Part shown: positions 13,605-15,279 of the stretch, piece after piece
Numbering within the stretch: the first letter of the stretch is position 1
Layout of the letters: each line of letters opens with the position of its first letter
Source: a bacterium
GTDB lineage: Bacteria; Patescibacteriota; Patescibacteriia; CAIQCM01
Assembly: GCA_023246535.1 (NCBI GenBank)
Contig: JAHFIF010000017.1
Location: forward strand, 1-15,279
DNA length: 15,279 bases
Direction: 5' to 3'
The notes under the pieces: model-generated
The model's input: only the letters and a program-made list of their open reading frames with translations
Database searches by the model: none
Told to the model about the DNA's origin: nothing
Program-made: the position numbers and the translations under genes

Positions 13605-15279
13605 CTAGCGGCTGTACCGGAAAACGTAATCCGCATTATTGATCCCGAACCAGCTTTCCGAAGTCTGCTTGGCGCGCGCGATGATATGGTCGGCGCCGGT
13701 CCAATAGGAATTGACCACGAAGTAGCCGCGCTTGACGCCGGCGAGCGCCATGGCTTGTTTCATGTATTCCGCCGACGGCTCAGCGTAGATCATCTTGAGG
13801 AAGAATTGGTAAAGCGGACCGCCGGTCGGCACGGGGTAGGCGAAAATTTGGCCTTCGGGAGTGTCGTAATATTTGAAAAAACCAAACTTGCTGAGCGCGG
13901 CCGCCGAAACCGGCTGCGCCGCCAAGACGATGTAGGGCTCACCGCCGGCGTCGTCGCGCACCGCCGTGACGGCCGCCAGATCGGTCTCGGAAGTGTTCCA
14001 GCCTTTGGAAATGACATAAGCGTCGGCGCGCGGATACGCCAGGTAAACGCCGGAGGAAAAGAGGAAGGCGATGGCCATGGCGGCCAAGACGAGGCGCAGT
14101 GGTCGGTCGGCGGCTTTTTTTATGAGCTTGGCAATTTCCGCGGCGGCGGCGGGCGCGGCAATCAGGAGCGCGACGACGAGGAGGCGTCCGGCGTATCCGC
14201 CCTGTTCGCTGTCCGGCAAATAGGAGAAGTCGATGCTTAGGGCGATCAAGATCCCGGAAAGCGCCGCGCTGCCCGCCGCCAAAAGATGTGTGCGGTTGCG
14301 CAGCGCGCCAAGCGCGATCGCAATGGCGGCAAGCAATCCGACGGCATAGGCCGGATCGCCCAGGGCGTGAAAGCGGGTGAACGGCAGGTCAAACGGCAGG
14401 GTGATGGCGGCGATCCGTTGCCAGGAGAAAGAAAAACCATTTCCGGAAACGGCAAAAAGCACGGGCAGGGCGACGGCGCCGGCGACGGCGGCCAATATTT
14501 TCCACAGCGTTTTTCGGCATTGAACAATGGCCGCGAACGCGAGCGCCGGAACGCCGGCGATGGGGTGGGTGATGAACGCCGCGGCGGCAAAAATCCAGAC
14601 GGAAAGTTTTATGCGTTCATCGTTTTTTGCCGCCAAACCGAGAATGGCGGCGAGCGCAACGTAAAGAGCCGCCAAACCGAAGGGAGTCGTATCGATGAAG
14701 GAAGCGATCGGGAAGATCGCCAGGAGCGCGGCGCAGAGCGTTCCGGCGGAGCGTTTCATCGCGCGGGCGGCATAGCAAGCGGCGGCCGGAACGGCGAGCG
14801 CGGCGAGCGCCGGCACCAGCCAAACGCCGATCGTTTCCACCGGCAACTTGGTCACGAACGAAATAAGAACGACCAGCGCGTATTGGCCGGAATAATAAAC
14901 GGTTTTGGGTGCGATAACGCCGGTTTCCAGAATGTGGCGTTCGGCCGCCGCATGGACGAACGGGTCGTAGCCATAGCCGATATGGTAAATGACCGCCGCG
15001 ACGCAAGTGCCGACGGCCAGGAGCGCGAAGGCGGCGACATATGACGCATTGGCGCGCGCTCGCGCGAGCAGCGCGGCGGCGCCGGCGGACGCCAGCGCCA
15101 GCGCGATCCAAAACAGCTGCGGCACGCGCGTCCAGGGCGTGTTCATACTCAAACCGCTCTGGTTTCTTGCCAGCACGATGAAGCAGACGGCGGCGAGAGT
15201 TAAGATCGGCGCCAAGGCCAGCGCCCAAACGCGGCCGCCAGCCGCCGGGGTTTCGTCGGGTTCGGCGGCGAAAGTTGCC
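13605..15279 (-). CDS. Large polytopic membrane protein, GT-C-glycosyltransferase-like (5' end outside window)
   Basis: The frame is open from the window edge down to TAG at 13605-13607, at least 558 residues. A TTG at 15213-15215 could be read as a start, but in-frame residues continue upstream without a stop, and that TTG lies within the first membrane helix (RVWALALAPILTLAAVCFIV), so the true start is beyond 15279. About twelve hydrophobic segments precede a soluble C-terminal domain of about 130 residues. The first large loop, after the third visible helix, holds GYGYDPFVHAAAERH with an Asp and a His placed as in GT-C enzymes, which use lipid-linked sugars outside the membrane. No WWDYG-type oligosaccharyltransferase motif is seen. 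A flippase-like or other polytopic role is possible. It converges on the GT4 gene. Confidence 0.7.
   Translation of the reverse strand, partial: ATFAAEPDETPAAGGRVWALALAPILTLAAVCFIVLARNQSGLSMNTPWTRVPQLFWIALALASAGAAALLARARANASYVAAFALLAVGTCVAAVIYHIGYGYDPFVHAAAERHILETGVIAPKTVYYSGQYALVVLISFVTKLPVETIGVWLVPALAALAVPAAACYAARAMKRSAGTLCAALLAIFPIASFIDTTPFGLAALYVALAAILGLAAKNDERIKLSVWIFAAAAFITHPIAGVPALAFAAIVQCRKTLWKILAAVAGAVALPVLFAVSGNGFSFSWQRIAAITLPFDLPFTRFHALGDPAYAVGLLAAIAIALGALRNRTHLLAAGSAALSGILIALSIDFSYLPDSEQGGYAGRLLVVALLIAAPAAAAEIAKLIKKAADRPLRLVLAAMAIAFLFSSGVYLAYPRADAYVISKGWNTSETDLAAVTAVRDDAGGEPYIVLAAQPVSAAALSKFGFFKYYDTPEGQIFAYPVPTGGPLYQFFLKMIYAEPSAEYMKQAMALAGVKRGYFVVNSYWTGADHIIARAKQTSESWFGINNADYVFRYSR

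Noticed and set aside
15213..15215. TTG as the true start of the minus-strand membrane protein
   Set aside because: The frame stays open to the window edge and the TTG lies within a hydrophobic helix, so the gene most likely starts outside the window.

Overview
The window looks like chromosomal DNA from an uncultured bacterium, most likely of the Candidate Phyla Radiation (Patescibacteria/Parcubacteria-like). I base this on remembered family resemblance, not a search. The signs are secreted Ig-domain proteins ending in a domain with the core AVYYCGADGKRYVF, a secreted S8 protease carrying tandem GDGKAEIITGPGAGGGPQVRIF-type repeats, a GT2/DUF2304/GT4 glycan cluster, start codons almost without Shine-Dalgarno sequences, and AT-rich spacers full of small palindromes between GC-rich genes. 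No gene here identifies a taxon by itself.

Layout. Positions 1-150 hold the possible tail of an upstream gene, a strong hairpin terminator and a promoter. An LTA-synthase-like phosphoglycerol transferase follows (151-2079). A 253-bp spacer of stacked hairpins (2080-2332) leads to two tandem paralogous secreted multi-domain surface proteins (2333-4771 and 4927-7323). Each has its own terminator, and the two share a near-identically spaced promoter module containing a perfect DnaA-box-like nonamer. Next is a secreted subtilisin with a beta-propeller-like C-terminus (7513-9552), overlapping by 4 nt a GtrA-family membrane protein (9549-9926). A second hairpin-rich spacer (9927-10183) resembles the first. 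Then come a UDP-glucuronate-decarboxylase-like SDR enzyme (10184-11209), a GT2 glycosyltransferase (11320-11997), a DUF2304 membrane protein (12076-12444) and a GT4 glycosyltransferase (12472-13590). A converging polytopic membrane protein (13605 to beyond 15279, minus strand) closes the window. No spacer without a gene exceeds 300 bases.

How the parts may work together. Everything recognisable concerns the cell envelope: polymer synthesis outside the membrane (LtaS-like), large disulfide-containing surface proteins, an exported protease, and enzymes for sugar-nucleotide modification, lipid-linked sugar transfer and membrane translocation. A plausible reading, which is inference, is a surface-assembly locus in which the sugar cluster makes or attaches glycans and the paralogous proteins form or decorate the cell surface.

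The most unusual signals are: (1) a roughly 105-bp palindromic intergenic element found twice, each time flanked by a small hairpin on both sides and rich in the hexamer RCGAAT/ATTCGY; (2) the conserved promoter module TGTGGATAA-N17-TTGRCR-N8-TATAAT before both paralogs; (3) heptad-periodic repeats just after three consecutive stop codons in the glycan cluster; (4) a shared C-terminal domain with no recognisable sorting signal; (5) strictly even cysteine counts in the mature exported regions; and (6) a UXS-like enzyme that appears to lack the Glu and Arg needed for decarboxylation.
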